64,000 nucleotides of DNA from Chloroflexota bacterium (GTDB lineage Bacteria; Chloroflexota; Anaerolineae; 4572-78; J111). Positions within the stretch are counted from its first letter, which is position 1. Each line of letters begins with the position of its first letter. The notes beneath the pieces are model-generated. The model worked only from the letters and a program-made list of their open reading frames with translations. It had not been told where the DNA came from and searched no databases. The position numbers were made by a program, and so were the translations under genes. The stretch lies in assembly GCA_016860845.1 (NCBI GenBank), contig BOKF01000005.1:186001-250000 (forward strand), in the 5' to 3' direction. Shown here one piece after another: positions 27,658 to 36,629 of the stretch.

Positions 27658-28707
27658 ATGAAGTCAAAATACGTGGTCTATCCTAGAGCGCAGGAAGTCG
27701 CCGTGTGGGAAGAAGAGATTGAGCCGCCCCAGGAGGGAGAAATCCTGTGCCAAGCAGAAAAATCGCTGATCAGCATTGGGACAGAACTGCACTGCCTGCG
27801 GGGACAGACGGACCCCGGCACAAACTGGCATGACTGGGTCAAGTACCCCTTTCGGCCGGGCTACAGCATGGTTGGGCGGGTCCTTGAGGTCGGCAAAGGG
27901 GTCAAAAGCGTCAAAGAAGGCGACCGCATTGCTAACTACGGCCTACACCAGCAGTATTACAAAGTGCAGGTGGAGCACCTGGAAAAACGATACGACATCC
28001 CGCTAGGCATCGGCATTTACGTCTTGCCGGACGGCATCAGCAGCGAGGAAGGCACCTGGCGCAGCCTGGCCGTAACGACCCAGAGTGCCGTCCGCCGGGC
28101 CGAATTTCAGTTTGGCGAAACGGTGGGGGTGATTGGCCTCGGTATTCTGGGGCAGTTGGTGACACAATATCTGGCCGCGGCGGGCGCGCGCCGAATCATC
28201 GCCATTGACCCGGCGGCCGATCGCCTGGAACTGGCCCGCCAGCACGGAGCGACTCACACCCTGCAACTCAGCGCCCAGGACGCGCTGGACCCGGTGCGGA
28301 AGATCACCGACGGCTGGATGCTGGATGTCGTCTTTGAAGTAACCGGGCATCCGGCGGTGTTATCACCGGCCATCCAACTGGTCCGCCGCTTGGGCCGGCT
28401 GTTGCTGCTGGGCGACACCCCGACCCCCAGCCAGCAGCACTTGGGGCCAGGCGTGGTCTTCAAATCCATTGCTATCCTGGGCATCCACGGCTACCAGGTG
28501 CCGGATAAACGGACCGAATACACACCCTGGTCCGTCGAGGAGATGAGCGGCGTCTTCTTTGATTATCTCCTGCGCGGGCGCATGAACGTCAAAGATTTGG
28601 TGACGCACCGGATTTCGCCGCTGCAAGCGCCGGAGACCTACCTGGGCCTGCTGCAAGACCGTTCAGCCGCCGTCGGGGTTATTCTGGATTGGGAGCAACT
28701 GGGATAA
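27658..28707 (+). CDS. MDR-superfamily (zinc-type) alcohol/polyol dehydrogenase
   Basis: A 349-residue medium-chain dehydrogenase. The Rossmann motif VGVIGLGILGQLVTQYL is near residues 155-172, and IIAIDPAADRLELARQHGATHTL follows. The usual catalytic zinc residues are not obvious: SLISIGTELHCLRG stands where GICGTDxH is common, and GYSMVGRV replaces GHExxG. It may therefore work without the catalytic zinc, as do related threonine-dehydrogenase-like or bacteriochlorophyllide-like members. It is the last gene of the sugar cluster, with ribosome binding site AGAGGAG. Confidence 0.88.
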   Translation: MKSKYVVYPRAQEVAVWEEEIEPPQEGEILCQAEKSLISIGTELHCLRGQTDPGTNWHDWVKYPFRPGYSMVGRVLEVGKGVKSVKEGDRIANYGLHQQYYKVQVEHLEKRYDIPLGIGIYVLPDGISSEEGTWRSLAVTTQSAVRRAEFQFGETVGVIGLGILGQLVTQYLAAAGARRIIAIDPAADRLELARQHGATHTLQLSAQDALDPVRKITDGWMLDVVFEVTGHPAVLSPAIQLVRRLGRLLLLGDTPTPSQQHLGPGVVFKSIAILGIHGYQVPDKRTEYTPWSVEEMSGVFFDYLLRGRMNVKDLVTHRISPLQAPETYLGLLQDRSAAVGVILDWEQLG

Positions 28708-28715
28708 GGGAGTTT

Positions 28716-28971
28716 GAACCACGATAGGACGAAATCAACAAAAAAGCACGAAGTTTTGCCCTACCCGATCTATCATCTTATTGCAACGCACCATTCAAGC
28801 ATCCTACATCTCACCGCAGAGAGCGCCGAGCACGCCGAGATTTAATAAGAAATTCTCTGCGATCTCTGCGTACTCGGCGGTAAATCATGGTCCTGGAAAC
28901 GCAGTTGGCTATTAGGCTGAAGTTTTGGCTTGACTTTTCGCGCCATTTTGAAGTTTTCGTGATTCAGTTTT
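28716..28971. repeat. Repeat families G and H (copy 1 of each)
   Basis: A gene-free stretch made largely of repeats. At 28716-28756 is a left half of family H (AACCACGATAGGACGAAATC, then AAAAAAGCACGAAG), with a possible right half (GAAGTTTTCGTGATTC) near 28950. At 28812-28882 is family G: ACCGCAGAGAGCGCCGAG faces CTCTGCGTACTCGGCGGT. A second family G copy is at 63062 and a second family H copy at 57746. Confidence 0.65.
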
Positions 28972-30117
28972 CTATTGAACTACCGGCAAATTAAAGATGG
29001 GTACGTTGCTTCGGATATAATAACCAGAAACCCAGCCTCGGAAATTGTAGCCGGCCTGCACTCTGAGCCATGTGCCGTCATAGGTACGCCCCAGCAAACG
29101 CACCTGCTCACCACGATAGACCCAGCCCATGACCGGGTAATACAAACTGGGTCCGGAGCGGACATTTAACCTGTTGGCAGTGACGTAGCCCCAGGCTTCG
29201 GTTGAGGGCGGCGGGGCTGGCGGGGGCGGGCTGCTGGCCGAGGTCCAGGTAAGCTGGGCGACCGCGCCGCCGGTGTTCTCATAATATTCCATCTGGGCAG
29301 TGACCGGACCGCCCGGTAAGTAGATGTCGCCGCTGTAAGTCCGCGGCGATTGATCTTTCCAGGCGTCAATAAGCAGGTGGCCGTTGACAAAGAGCCTGGC
29401 CCCGTCGTCTACGGTCATGATGAAGCGATAATTCCCCGCAGGCAGATCAACCGAGCGGCTCCAACGCACCGAGAAACCGTCGGCGTCAATCCAGCCCGGG
29501 GCGGGCGAGCCGCCGCCCCAGTTGTAGTCAATCCGGTGCTCATCGCGCACCACTGCGGGCGGGCCGCTGAGGGATTTATTGTTGAAATACTCCCCGCGCC
29601 AGCCGGTAATCGGTTGAGTGGGTGGCGGAGGTGGAGGAGGCTGGGAAGCCAAAGCGTAAGACACCCTGACCACAGCACCGCCAAAATTTTCAAAATATTC
29701 TACCCGCACCAGGTGGTGCCCCGGCCCCAGGTACTTTTGAGCGGTGTAGGTGGTCGGCCCCTGCTCCCGCCACTGGTCAATGAGCAGTTGTTCGTCTACC
29801 CAAACCCGAATGCCGTCATCTGCGGTTACGGTCAACTGGTAAGTGCCGGGTGACACGTCAATATAACGCAGCCAGCGGGCCGAGAATTGGTCGGCATTGA
29901 CGCCGGACGCAGGGGAACCGCCGCCCCAATCGAAGTTCAAGGTGGTGTCGGTGCGCTGCAGCACCGGCGGGCCAGACAGGCTGGTATTGTTCCAATAGGC
30001 CACCTGCCAGGTGGGGTCGGTGTGTTGGGGCGTAATTGGCCCGTCCTGGGCCGAAGCTGTGCTGGCCAGCGCCAGGGCGATAATCAACCCGAACAGGATA
30101 CCCACGTGTTTGAGCAT
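28972..30117 (-). CDS. Secreted protein with two PA14-like domains and an SH3 domain
   Basis: A 381-residue exported protein. A Sec signal peptide ends near ASTASAQ (residue 24). Two PA14-like beta-sandwich domains follow: WQVAYWNNTSLSGPP ... ADDGIRVWVDEQLLID, and WRGEYFNNKSLSGPP ... VDDGARLFVNGHLLID. Each shows the W-x(n)-Y(F)-N and DDG signatures. They are joined by short Pro-rich linkers, and a C-terminal SH3b domain (ANRLNVRSGPSLYYPVMGWVYRGEQVRLLG) completes the protein. PA14 domains usually bind carbohydrate, so a cell-surface or polysaccharide-binding role is likely. It is a single gene. Confidence 0.85.
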   Translation of the reverse strand: MLKHVGILFGLIIALALASTASAQDGPITPQHTDPTWQVAYWNNTSLSGPPVLQRTDTTLNFDWGGGSPASGVNADQFSARWLRYIDVSPGTYQLTVTADDGIRVWVDEQLLIDQWREQGPTTYTAQKYLGPGHHLVRVEYFENFGGAVVRVSYALASQPPPPPPPTQPITGWRGEYFNNKSLSGPPAVVRDEHRIDYNWGGGSPAPGWIDADGFSVRWSRSVDLPAGNYRFIMTVDDGARLFVNGHLLIDAWKDQSPRTYSGDIYLPGGPVTAQMEYYENTGGAVAQLTWTSASSPPPPAPPPSTEAWGYVTANRLNVRSGPSLYYPVMGWVYRGEQVRLLGRTYDGTWLRVQAGYNFRGWVSGYYIRSNVPIFNLPVVQ

Positions 30118-30428
30118 AGTTAACCTCCTCCACTATGTTTAGCTGTTAATGAGCTGGCGCAGATGCGGCTGCGCCATTGCATAGACGTTCTATAACGGGG
30201 CAAAGTTCCCGGTTTTAGCGGTAGGAATTCTATTATTAATTACGCTCAATTCGTTTTATCCTTCATAAGGGGCAACCCCTGCAGGGGCAGGGTACGGTCG
30301 TGACCGAAACGAGCGGCCCCCTTGCCGGTAAGCGGGTTATTTGTGGGCGGGAAAAAGAGTGCCGGCAGTTCTATTTGTCGCAGGCTGAAAAGGGGAAGTC
30401 GTAGGAATTGAAGGAACTCCGGGATTAA
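30118..30428. other. Intergenic region, no gene seen
   Basis: A 311-bp gap between two leftward genes. It holds a short GC-rich inverted repeat near 30269-30290 (GGGGCAACCCCTGCAGGGGC) and AT-rich DNA near 30225-30250. No promoter with both boxes close to consensus was found for the gene starting at 30117. Nothing else is recognised. Confidence 0.45.
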
Positions 30429-31001
30429 TCAGCGGATGTAACGCAATGCCTCATTCACCTCATCCAGGTCAAAAGCTTCGGGATCAAATTCACCGCCAAC
30501 CCACTCCAGCATATCTTCGTGTTCAGGATGATTGGGGTCGCTGATGGCTGCCAGGAAATCATCATACCCCCAGACTCCGCCCACGTCCTCGGGCGGGCAG
30601 GCTCGTTTGCCCTTAATGCAGCGAGGATAGCGCCCGCCCGGCTCCGGTGGCAGAATCTTCTCGACCAGCAGCTCATGCTGCCAGCTATCGCCAAAATCAT
30701 ACTCGTAGATGAATTTGAACTTTTCACCGGGGACAAGCTGGTTCAGCTTAACCCGCTTTTCGTTACGCATCTCCAGCCCCATATCTCGATAATCAGGATG
30801 CGGCTCGCCATAATAGACACCTCCGGCAATAAATTGATGGAGATGAGAGTCGGTCCAGCCCATCACCACTTGCAGGATACGGTGCAGCTTGCCGAGGTTG
30901 ATCTCACCCGGTACCTGGATACGCCGCCAGATGGGCGGTTTGCTGTCGCGCAGAGTTACTTTGATCTGGTAGATATCGGCCTCAGTTGATTTTTGAGCCA
31001 T
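30429..31001 (-). CDS. Plasmid pRiA4b ORF-3-like family protein
   Basis: A 190-residue protein of the pRiA4b ORF-3-like family (named after a plasmid gene; also carried as a passenger by some IS1096-type transposons). Landmarks are YQIKVTLRDSKPPIWRRIQVPG, LHRILQVVMGWTDSHLHQF, EYDFGDSWQHELLVE and GKRACPPEDVGGVWGYDDFL. The biochemical function is unknown. It has normal length, and no transposase or terminal repeats are nearby, so there is no sign that this copy is mobile. Confidence 0.92.
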   Translation of the reverse strand: MAQKSTEADIYQIKVTLRDSKPPIWRRIQVPGEINLGKLHRILQVVMGWTDSHLHQFIAGGVYYGEPHPDYRDMGLEMRNEKRVKLNQLVPGEKFKFIYEYDFGDSWQHELLVEKILPPEPGGRYPRCIKGKRACPPEDVGGVWGYDDFLAAISDPNHPEHEDMLEWVGGEFDPEAFDLDEVNEALRYIR

Positions 31002-31063
31002 TTTTATCTCTCCTAAAAATAAACCTCGCCTCGTTTAACTCTGTTTCCGAGTTTACCGTTCAA

Positions 31064-32119
31064 TCATACCCGGCCCAGCACATAGAGCAAACGGCTGCGA
31101 TCAATGGGGGTAGGGCCATGGAGGGCAAGCGCAATCTCAGGGCGGGGCTGGTGCCAGGGCTTAAGCTGCACCACCTTTCGTGCAGGGTCGCGCGGGTCGA
31201 AAGCAATAGCCAGGGTCGTGCCCTTCTCCCGGCACAGCCAGCGCATCATTTCCCACAGGTGCTGCGCCGCCGGGAGTTGGTCTGGCCGATACCACAAGCC
31301 TTGCACGGAAATGTCACGAATCACATAATCGGAGGGCAGTAAATGAAGAATTCCGTTCACCAACCGTAAAGGCAGTGGCGGTTTGGTAATAATATCAACT
31401 TTGTAAGCACCCCGGTACCAGGCTCGCGCCCCGGCTAACAGATTATTGGCCGCATCTACCGCCACAAAGAAATGATAAACCGGCTGGTTGAGGGGAGACT
31501 TGCTCACCAGCTCAACCATTTGCTTGCCGTCAATGGGACCATACCCATTGTATTCTTGATAGAAGGCATTCTGTTGGGCGGCAAATTCAGCGTATTCCTC
31601 CGGCTTCGCTTCACGCACGGTAATGCCGGCCATCGCTGTGGGGGGACGGGTACGCACCGGAGCAAGGGCAACGTGAAAAGGCTCAACAAACTCGCGGCAC
31701 CACTTCTTGGCTACAGCGCGTGAGCTGTGGTTGTCCTTCAACATGCCGGTGAGGATCACCCCGTCGCCGCCAAATTCAGCCCTGGCCCGCTTCACCCGCC
31801 ACTCAGCAAGCTGCCGGCCAAGCCCCTGCCCCCGAAAATCCTCGCGCACCTTCAGGTTGTCCAACCCGGCGAGAGGCAGCAAGCGCCCATTGAACTGCCC
31901 CAGCCCAAATCTGACCGTGCCCATCCCGGCCAGGCCGTCATACCCTTCACATTCGGCGACAACCCCTACGGTGCGATGCTCGCTCCCCTCGGTGATGGCC
32001 AGATAGGCGTCAATTAAAAACTGCGTCGTCAGCAGGCCATCAGATACCGCGGTTAAATCTGCAACCGCACGGCTGTCCGCTGGCTGCATTTCTCTTAAGG
32101 CGAATTTACTGCTGGACAT
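31064..32119 (-). CDS. GNAT-family N-acetyltransferase
   Basis: A 351-residue protein with an N-terminal GNAT domain whose acetyl-CoA motif A is LKVREDFRGQGLGRQLAEWR (about residues 85-105). A second, more divergent domain follows with a WYRPDQLPAAQHLWEMMRWLC stretch, giving an Eis-like or double-GNAT layout. The substrate is unknown. The ATG at 32119 has AAGGA upstream and starts 14 bp inside the end of the DUF2085 gene, so the pair is probably co-transcribed. A longer frame from 32182 is possible but less likely. Confidence 0.8.
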   Translation of the reverse strand: MSSSKFALREMQPADSRAVADLTAVSDGLLTTQFLIDAYLAITEGSEHRTVGVVAECEGYDGLAGMGTVRFGLGQFNGRLLPLAGLDNLKVREDFRGQGLGRQLAEWRVKRARAEFGGDGVILTGMLKDNHSSRAVAKKWCREFVEPFHVALAPVRTRPPTAMAGITVREAKPEEYAEFAAQQNAFYQEYNGYGPIDGKQMVELVSKSPLNQPVYHFFVAVDAANNLLAGARAWYRGAYKVDIITKPPLPLRLVNGILHLLPSDYVIRDISVQGLWYRPDQLPAAQHLWEMMRWLCREKGTTLAIAFDPRDPARKVVQLKPWHQPRPEIALALHGPTPIDRSRLLYVLGRV

Positions 32120-32759
32120 CGGTAAATCCTTCCTCGAGTTGAGGATAGAGCAGCCAGACCGAACCCAGGGCGAAAACAACACCGGTCAGAGTGCGGCGCA
32201 GCCAATCACTTTCATAGAAACCAAAGACCTGCACGTAAACCAGGGCCAGCGGGCCGGCCGCCAGAAAAAGCAGTCCCTGCCAGGTGATGGCTCGTTGCAG
32301 CGTAAGGATCAGGATGGCGATAAGCAGCAGGCCGATCCCCCACAACCAGTAGAGAAGATAAGGCGCTGCCTTGACCAGCTCACTGACAAACTGCAGGCCG
32401 CCATCCAGCCCCAACGGGATGAGAGTCAGTAGATACCAGCGGAAAGGTAACGGCCATACCCGGCGGCGCATTAAGCCATAGACCAGGCCGAACAGCACCA
32501 TCATACCGTACATAGCCAGACAGCGCTGGCAAATTGCTACCTGCGCCCCCATGATGAAATAGGAATGAGAGGGCAACTGGTGGCACAGGTGGCTGTAAAA
32601 CCAGTAGATGGCGTGAGCGATTTGCTCGCGGTCCATCACCAGTAAGATAGGGGCCAGAACCGGCAGGAAGGCGTAGATCAAGAAAAATGAGTTGAGGGTT
32701 GCTAACCAGTGGTTGGGCCACTGGCTTAACTTATTAACTGCCAGCGTTTTTATGCCCAC
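32106..32759 (-). CDS. DUF2085 family integral membrane protein
   Basis: A 217-residue membrane protein of the DUF2085 family, of unknown function. The family signature is FYSHLCHQLPSHSYF followed by QVAICQRCLAMYGMM, with conserved Cys/His that may bind metal. About five to six TM helices are predicted from hydrophobic runs (for example LYWLWGIGLLLIAILILTL). It is first in a leftward two-gene unit with the GNAT protein. Confidence 0.88.
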   Translation of the reverse strand: MGIKTLAVNKLSQWPNHWLATLNSFFLIYAFLPVLAPILLVMDREQIAHAIYWFYSHLCHQLPSHSYFIMGAQVAICQRCLAMYGMMVLFGLVYGLMRRRVWPLPFRWYLLTLIPLGLDGGLQFVSELVKAAPYLLYWLWGIGLLLIAILILTLQRAITWQGLLFLAAGPLALVYVQVFGFYESDWLRRTLTGVVFALGSVWLLYPQLEEGFTDVQQ

Positions 32760-32838
32760 ATTTTCTCCTGTAGAGCTATTAAGATCGGCCTCTCACTCCA
32801 GGTCAAGGAGATGGGTCAACCTTATGTTAGGCCAAATT

Positions 32839-32868
32839 ATTCTATCATATCTTTTATTCTCTTGACAA
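32839..32868 (-). promoter_or_regulatory. Predicted promoter for the DUF2085-GNAT unit
   Basis: On the minus strand, TTGTCA (32868-32863), an 18-bp spacer and TAGAAT (32844-32839), about 75 bp before the start codon. Both boxes are one base off consensus. Confidence 0.5.
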
Positions 32869-32963
32869 TCCCAAAGCCGGTACAGGGAGCATTTCAAATT
32901 GAGGGCGACTGAGACAACCTTTACAGGCAGGAGTAGCCAGGGAAAAGATCAGGAGTCAGAAAA

Positions 32964-33047
32964 ATGAGGGACAAAGTACTGGTCATAGATTCTAATCCTT
33001 TTATCCTCTCCGTCGAAGACGCCGATTATTATTCACACTACGGTTGA
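32964..33047 (+). pseudogene. 27-codon frame resembling a truncated response regulator start
   Basis: ATG at 32964 with GGAG 9 bp upstream opens a 27-codon frame beginning MRDKVLVIDSNPFIL, which looks like the first strand of a response regulator receiver domain, and ends at a TGA (33045). The region between it and the MalT-like gene has no continuation in the other frames that I could see. It may be a relic of a receiver gene or a chance small frame. Confidence 0.3.
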
Positions 33048-33203
33048 GTCGGCAGACTATTTATTTCAGGCAGCAAAATTAGCCGTTTATTGGGGTACCT
33101 TACAATTTGAGACTATCTGAAATTTTGGCCAGAAATAGTGAGTCGGGTACAATATCCTCCGAAAACAAACTTCAAACTCGACCCTATAGCCGGTCCAGAA
33201 AAG

Positions 33204-36104
33204 ATGTCTTCCCCCCTTTTAACGACAAAACTATACATCCCGCCCCTCGTGCCTCATCTGGTTCCCCGCCCTCGCCTGAGCGAACGGCTCAATCAAGGTT
33301 TGAATGGCCGGTTAACGCTGATCTCAGCCCCGGCCGGCTACGGAAAGACCACCCTGATCAGTGAGTGGCTCCAGCAACGAAAGGAAGAAGGCGGAAGGAT
33401 GAAGGATGAAAACCCTCTGGTTCATCCTTCATCGCTCATCCTTCATCCTTTCAATGTCTCCTGGCTCTCGCTTGACGAAGGTGACAACGATATAACCCGC
33501 TTTCTGACCTATCTCATTGCCGCGTTTCAGCGGATTAAGTCGGATATTGGTCAGATTAGCCAGCAACTGCTGCAAGCGGGCGGACCTCATTCACCCACGG
33601 CTGAAACCATCCTGGCGGCGCTTATCAATGATGTGGCCGCCAGCCAGGTGGAGAGTTGCTGGGTGCTGGTGCTGGATGATTACCATCTTATTGGAACTGC
33701 GGCTGTTCATGAGGCCCTCTCCTTTCTGCTTAATCACCAGCCGGCCCAACTCCACCTGGTCATTGCCAGCCGGACGATTCCCCCTTTATCCCTGTCGCGC
33801 CTGCGAGCGCGCGGCCAGTTGGTCGAAATCCACGCCGCCGACCTGCGCTTTACGACTGCGGAAATCGCGGAATTTCTCAATACGCGTGTGGGCCTCGGCC
33901 TGTCGAACGATGATGTAATTGCCCTGGAAGCACGCACTGAGGGCTGGATTGCCGGGCTGCAACTGGCGGCTTTATCTCTGCAAGGGCAGCCGAACCGCTC
34001 CGGTTTTATCAAAGCCTTTAGCGGCGATGATCGGTATATCCTTGATTACCTCCTGGATGAAGTTTTTTCCCGGCAGCCTGAGGCCGTTCAAAGATTTTTG
34101 TTGCACACCTCCATTTTAGATCGTCTCTGCGGTCCTCTGGCTGATGCCGTTTTGAGCGAGAGTGCAGAGGAGCATCCCCCACAAGGTGGGGGCAGGGGAG
34201 AGGATTTTTTCTTCCCCGCTACTGCTTCAAGCCAAACTATGCTGGAATATTTAGAGCAGTCCAATCTCTTCATCGTTCCCCTGGATAATAAGCGGGAATG
34301 GTATCGCTACCACCGGCTGCTGCTCGAGCTATTGCGCCACCGTTTGAATCGGCTAGCGCCCGCGTTGCCGGGTGGAGTAGCAGCCTTACATCGTCGCGCC
34401 GCCGGTTGGTATGTTCAACAAGGGCTGGTGGCTGAGGCGTTGGGGCACCTCTTTGCTGTAGAAGATTTCATGGGGGCCGCCCGGTTGGTCGAGCAGGTTG
34501 GGGCGACCATTTTGTGGGAGCGGGGTGAAGTGGCCACTCTCCTGGGCTGGTTAGCAAAACTGCCGCCCGAAATCCTCCATGCCCGGCCCAAACTTTGTCT
34601 CTATTACGCCGAAACCCTTTACTTGATCGGGCAACTGGGTGGGATTGAGCCTTTCCTGCGTTCTGCTGAATTACACCTCCAGGGCGCTGATTCGGGTAAA
34701 GAGTCGGATCAGGCCACGGGTACGACTGGCTCGCCCGATCTGGGCAAAGACGAAGCAAAGAACTTGCAGGGTGAAGTTATGGCTATCCGGGCACTGATGG
34801 CCGGAACGCAGGGCCAGCCGGGCCAGACGGTCGAGGCTATTACCCTCGCTCACCGGGCGCTGGCGCTGTTAGCCGATAAAGAACTGCGGCTGCGCGGCTT
34901 GCTGACCATCGGGCTGGCCGAAGCCTACTATCTGAACGGCCGGCTCAGCGAAGCGGCTGAGAATTACACCCAGGCCACTGAATTGGGCCAGGCCAGCCGG
35001 AATCCTTTTCTGGTGCTGGCCGGGATGACCCGCCTGAGTGAAGTTCAACTCATTCAGGGCCAATTGCGCCGGGCGGCCGAGACCTGCCAGCAGATGCGCC
35101 AACTGGCTTTGTCGGCTGTACACCTGCCCGGCAATTTGATCGGGAGCGAATTGCTGCGAGAGTGGAATCAGCTCGACGCGGCCAGGGAGCAGGCGCAGCA
35201 AAGCCTTCACCACGGCGAGCTTGAAGGAAATCCGCGCATCCAGGTCCAGGCTTATGTTACCCTGGCCCACATCTTGCAAGCCCAGGGAGATTTTGCCGGA
35301 GCGCATGAGGCGGTTCAGGCGGCTGCCCAGCTTAAACAGCAGCAGCGGCTCTCTTTAACCTGGGATTTGCCGCCGGTTGCCGCCCACCAGGCCATGCTGT
35401 GGCTGCGCCAGAAGGAGGTGGCTGCGGCGGCGAGTTGGGCCAAAGCACAGAATTTGCACCCCGGCGATATCCCTACCTACCCGCACGAACTGGAATATCT
35501 GGTCCTGGCCCGGCTCCTGCTGGCCCAGGAACGCGCCGCAGAAGCGGTGGGTTTGCTGCTGCGCGTGCAGCAAGCTGCCGAGCGGGAAGGGCGGATGGGC
35601 CGGGTCATCGAGGCACTGGCCCTGTTGGCTCTGGCGTATCACATGCTGGAGGATCACCCCGCAGCCCTGACCACCCTCGACCGTGCCCTCACCCTGGCCG
35701 AGCCGGAAGGCTATATCCGCCTCTTTGTGGCCGAAGGGCCGCCCATGGCCAACCTCCTGGAAAGGATGAAGGCGGAAGGTAGAAGGCGGAAAGATTATGT
35801 CCTGAAACTGCTTTCCTCCTTTGTCTTACCTGAGACCGAAAATATGTCAGACAAGAATGAGGCAAATGATCCCCTTCATCCTTCATCCCTCAGCCTTCAT
35901 CCTTTAGTTGAGCCTCTCACCCGGCGCGAACAGGAAATCCTCCATCTCATCGCGGCCGGCCTCTCCAACGCGACCATCGCCCGGCAGCTTTTCCTCAGCA
36001 TGGGTACGGTCAAGACCCACATCCGCAACATTTACGGTAAACTGGGTGTGGTCAGCCGCACCCAGGCTCTTATTATGGCCAGGCAACTGGGCCTCCTGGA
36101 TTGA
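33204..36104 (+). CDS. MalT-type LuxR-family transcriptional regulator with palindromic inserts
   Basis: A 966-residue STAND-type regulator. It has an N-terminal ATPase with Walker A (SAPAGYGKTTL) and Walker B (CWVLVLDDYH), a TPR-like middle from about residue 400 to 850, and a C-terminal LuxR HTH (LTRREQEILHLIAAGLSNATIARQLFLSMGTVKTHIRNIYGKLGV). The family uses ATP binding and an inducer to switch on transcription. The start at 33204 (MSSPLLTTKLYIPP) matches the family's usual N-terminus; a GTG at 33138 is in frame. Three stretches that break the family pattern coincide with palindromic repeats (33384-33450, 34160-34225, 35762-35905) and stay in frame. Confidence 0.9.
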   Translation: MSSPLLTTKLYIPPLVPHLVPRPRLSERLNQGLNGRLTLISAPAGYGKTTLISEWLQQRKEEGGRMKDENPLVHPSSLILHPFNVSWLSLDEGDNDITRFLTYLIAAFQRIKSDIGQISQQLLQAGGPHSPTAETILAALINDVAASQVESCWVLVLDDYHLIGTAAVHEALSFLLNHQPAQLHLVIASRTIPPLSLSRLRARGQLVEIHAADLRFTTAEIAEFLNTRVGLGLSNDDVIALEARTEGWIAGLQLAALSLQGQPNRSGFIKAFSGDDRYILDYLLDEVFSRQPEAVQRFLLHTSILDRLCGPLADAVLSESAEEHPPQGGGRGEDFFFPATASSQTMLEYLEQSNLFIVPLDNKREWYRYHRLLLELLRHRLNRLAPALPGGVAALHRRAAGWYVQQGLVAEALGHLFAVEDFMGAARLVEQVGATILWERGEVATLLGWLAKLPPEILHARPKLCLYYAETLYLIGQLGGIEPFLRSAELHLQGADSGKESDQATGTTGSPDLGKDEAKNLQGEVMAIRALMAGTQGQPGQTVEAITLAHRALALLADKELRLRGLLTIGLAEAYYLNGRLSEAAENYTQATELGQASRNPFLVLAGMTRLSEVQLIQGQLRRAAETCQQMRQLALSAVHLPGNLIGSELLREWNQLDAAREQAQQSLHHGELEGNPRIQVQAYVTLAHILQAQGDFAGAHEAVQAAAQLKQQQRLSLTWDLPPVAAHQAMLWLRQKEVAAAASWAKAQNLHPGDIPTYPHELEYLVLARLLLAQERAAEAVGLLLRVQQAAEREGRMGRVIEALALLALAYHMLEDHPAALTTLDRALTLAEPEGYIRLFVAEGPPMANLLERMKAEGRRRKDYVLKLLSSFVLPETENMSDKNEANDPLHPSSLSLHPLVEPLTRREQEILHLIAAGLSNATIARQLFLSMGTVKTHIRNIYGKLGVVSRTQALIMARQLGLLD
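33384..33450 (+). repeat. In-frame palindromic insert 1 (family F)
   Basis: AAGGATGAAGGATGAA faces TTCATCCTTCATC and ATCCTTCATCC within the regulator gene, just after the Walker A region and before NVSWLSLDEGDND. It encodes a charged, Pro-containing segment with no equivalent in typical MalT-like proteins. Related DNA is at 35762 and 42902. Confidence 0.7.
34160..34225 (+). repeat. In-frame palindromic insert 2
   Basis: A perfect 7-bp hairpin (CCCCCAC / GTGGGGG, loop AAG, at 34176-34192) is followed by GGGGAGAGGATTTTTTC. It interrupts the stretch between LCGPLADAV and SSQTMLEYLEQSN, which is normally short in this family. It adds an EEHPPQGGGRGED-type loop without shifting the frame. Confidence 0.6.
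35762..35905 (+). repeat. In-frame palindromic insert 3 (family F)
   Basis: AGGATGAAGGCGGAAGG at the left faces CCTTCATCCTTCATCC and CCTTCATCC at the right across about 90 bp. It fills the linker between the TPR-like region and the HTH domain of the regulator. The flanks keep the reading frame. Confidence 0.6.
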
Positions 36105-36247
36105 ATTAATCCCCCCTTTATTGCCTAAACTACTACTTTAGGTAGATGTCTCGGCTTTCCCTCATCGCTTAGAATAATAGGGAAGACACGTTCGCTTCAC
36201 TATTGGAGTGTTCACGAACCGGAGGGCACGCGACCAATGATGAAAAT

Positions 36248-36320
36248 GAGGCGAAGAGGCGAGGATAAGTGAGGCGTATTTCATCTTTTCGTCTCCTCGC
36301 CTCGCGTGTCATCGCGCCTT
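36248..36320 (+). repeat. Palindromic repeat family D, copy 2
   Basis: GAGGCGAAGAGGCGAGG faces GTCTCCTCGCCTCGCG, followed by TCATCGCGCCTTTATT and then the GAGGAGG ribosome binding site of the small gene at 36342. The order matches the other family D copies. Confidence 0.75.
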
Positions 36321-36341
36321 TATTTACGAGGAGGTCAAACT

Positions 36342-36629
36342 ATGACATACCGTAACACTGGCTGGCCAGGGCAAGGACAAAAGCTGAGCCTGGACCGTCC
36401 GGCGACCTATCAAATTACCATTCAAGGCCGGCTTGGCGCGGACTGGTCGGACTGGTTTGAAGGAATGACCATGACAACGCTCACCGACTCGAGTGGGACA
36501 GTGACTATGCTCACCGGCCAGGTCCACGACCAGGCAGCGCTGCATGGCCTGCTCAATAAACTGTATGGCCTGGGCTTACCCCTCCTGACGATTGATTGCC
36601 TTGAGGTCGGCCCGGCCAATGATGTTTAA
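36342..36629 (+). CDS. Small conserved-looking protein
   Basis: A 95-residue soluble protein I cannot name. It has a patterned sequence (ATYQITIQGRLGADWSDWFEGM, then QVHDQAALHGLLNKLYGLGLPLLTID) that suggests a small alpha/beta fold with one C-terminal helix. A strong ribosome binding site (GAGGAGG) precedes the ATG. It lies between the MalT-like regulator and the efflux genes on the same strand and might be controlled by that regulator. Confidence 0.7.
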   Translation: MTYRNTGWPGQGQKLSLDRPATYQITIQGRLGADWSDWFEGMTMTTLTDSSGTVTMLTGQVHDQAALHGLLNKLYGLGLPLLTIDCLEVGPANDV

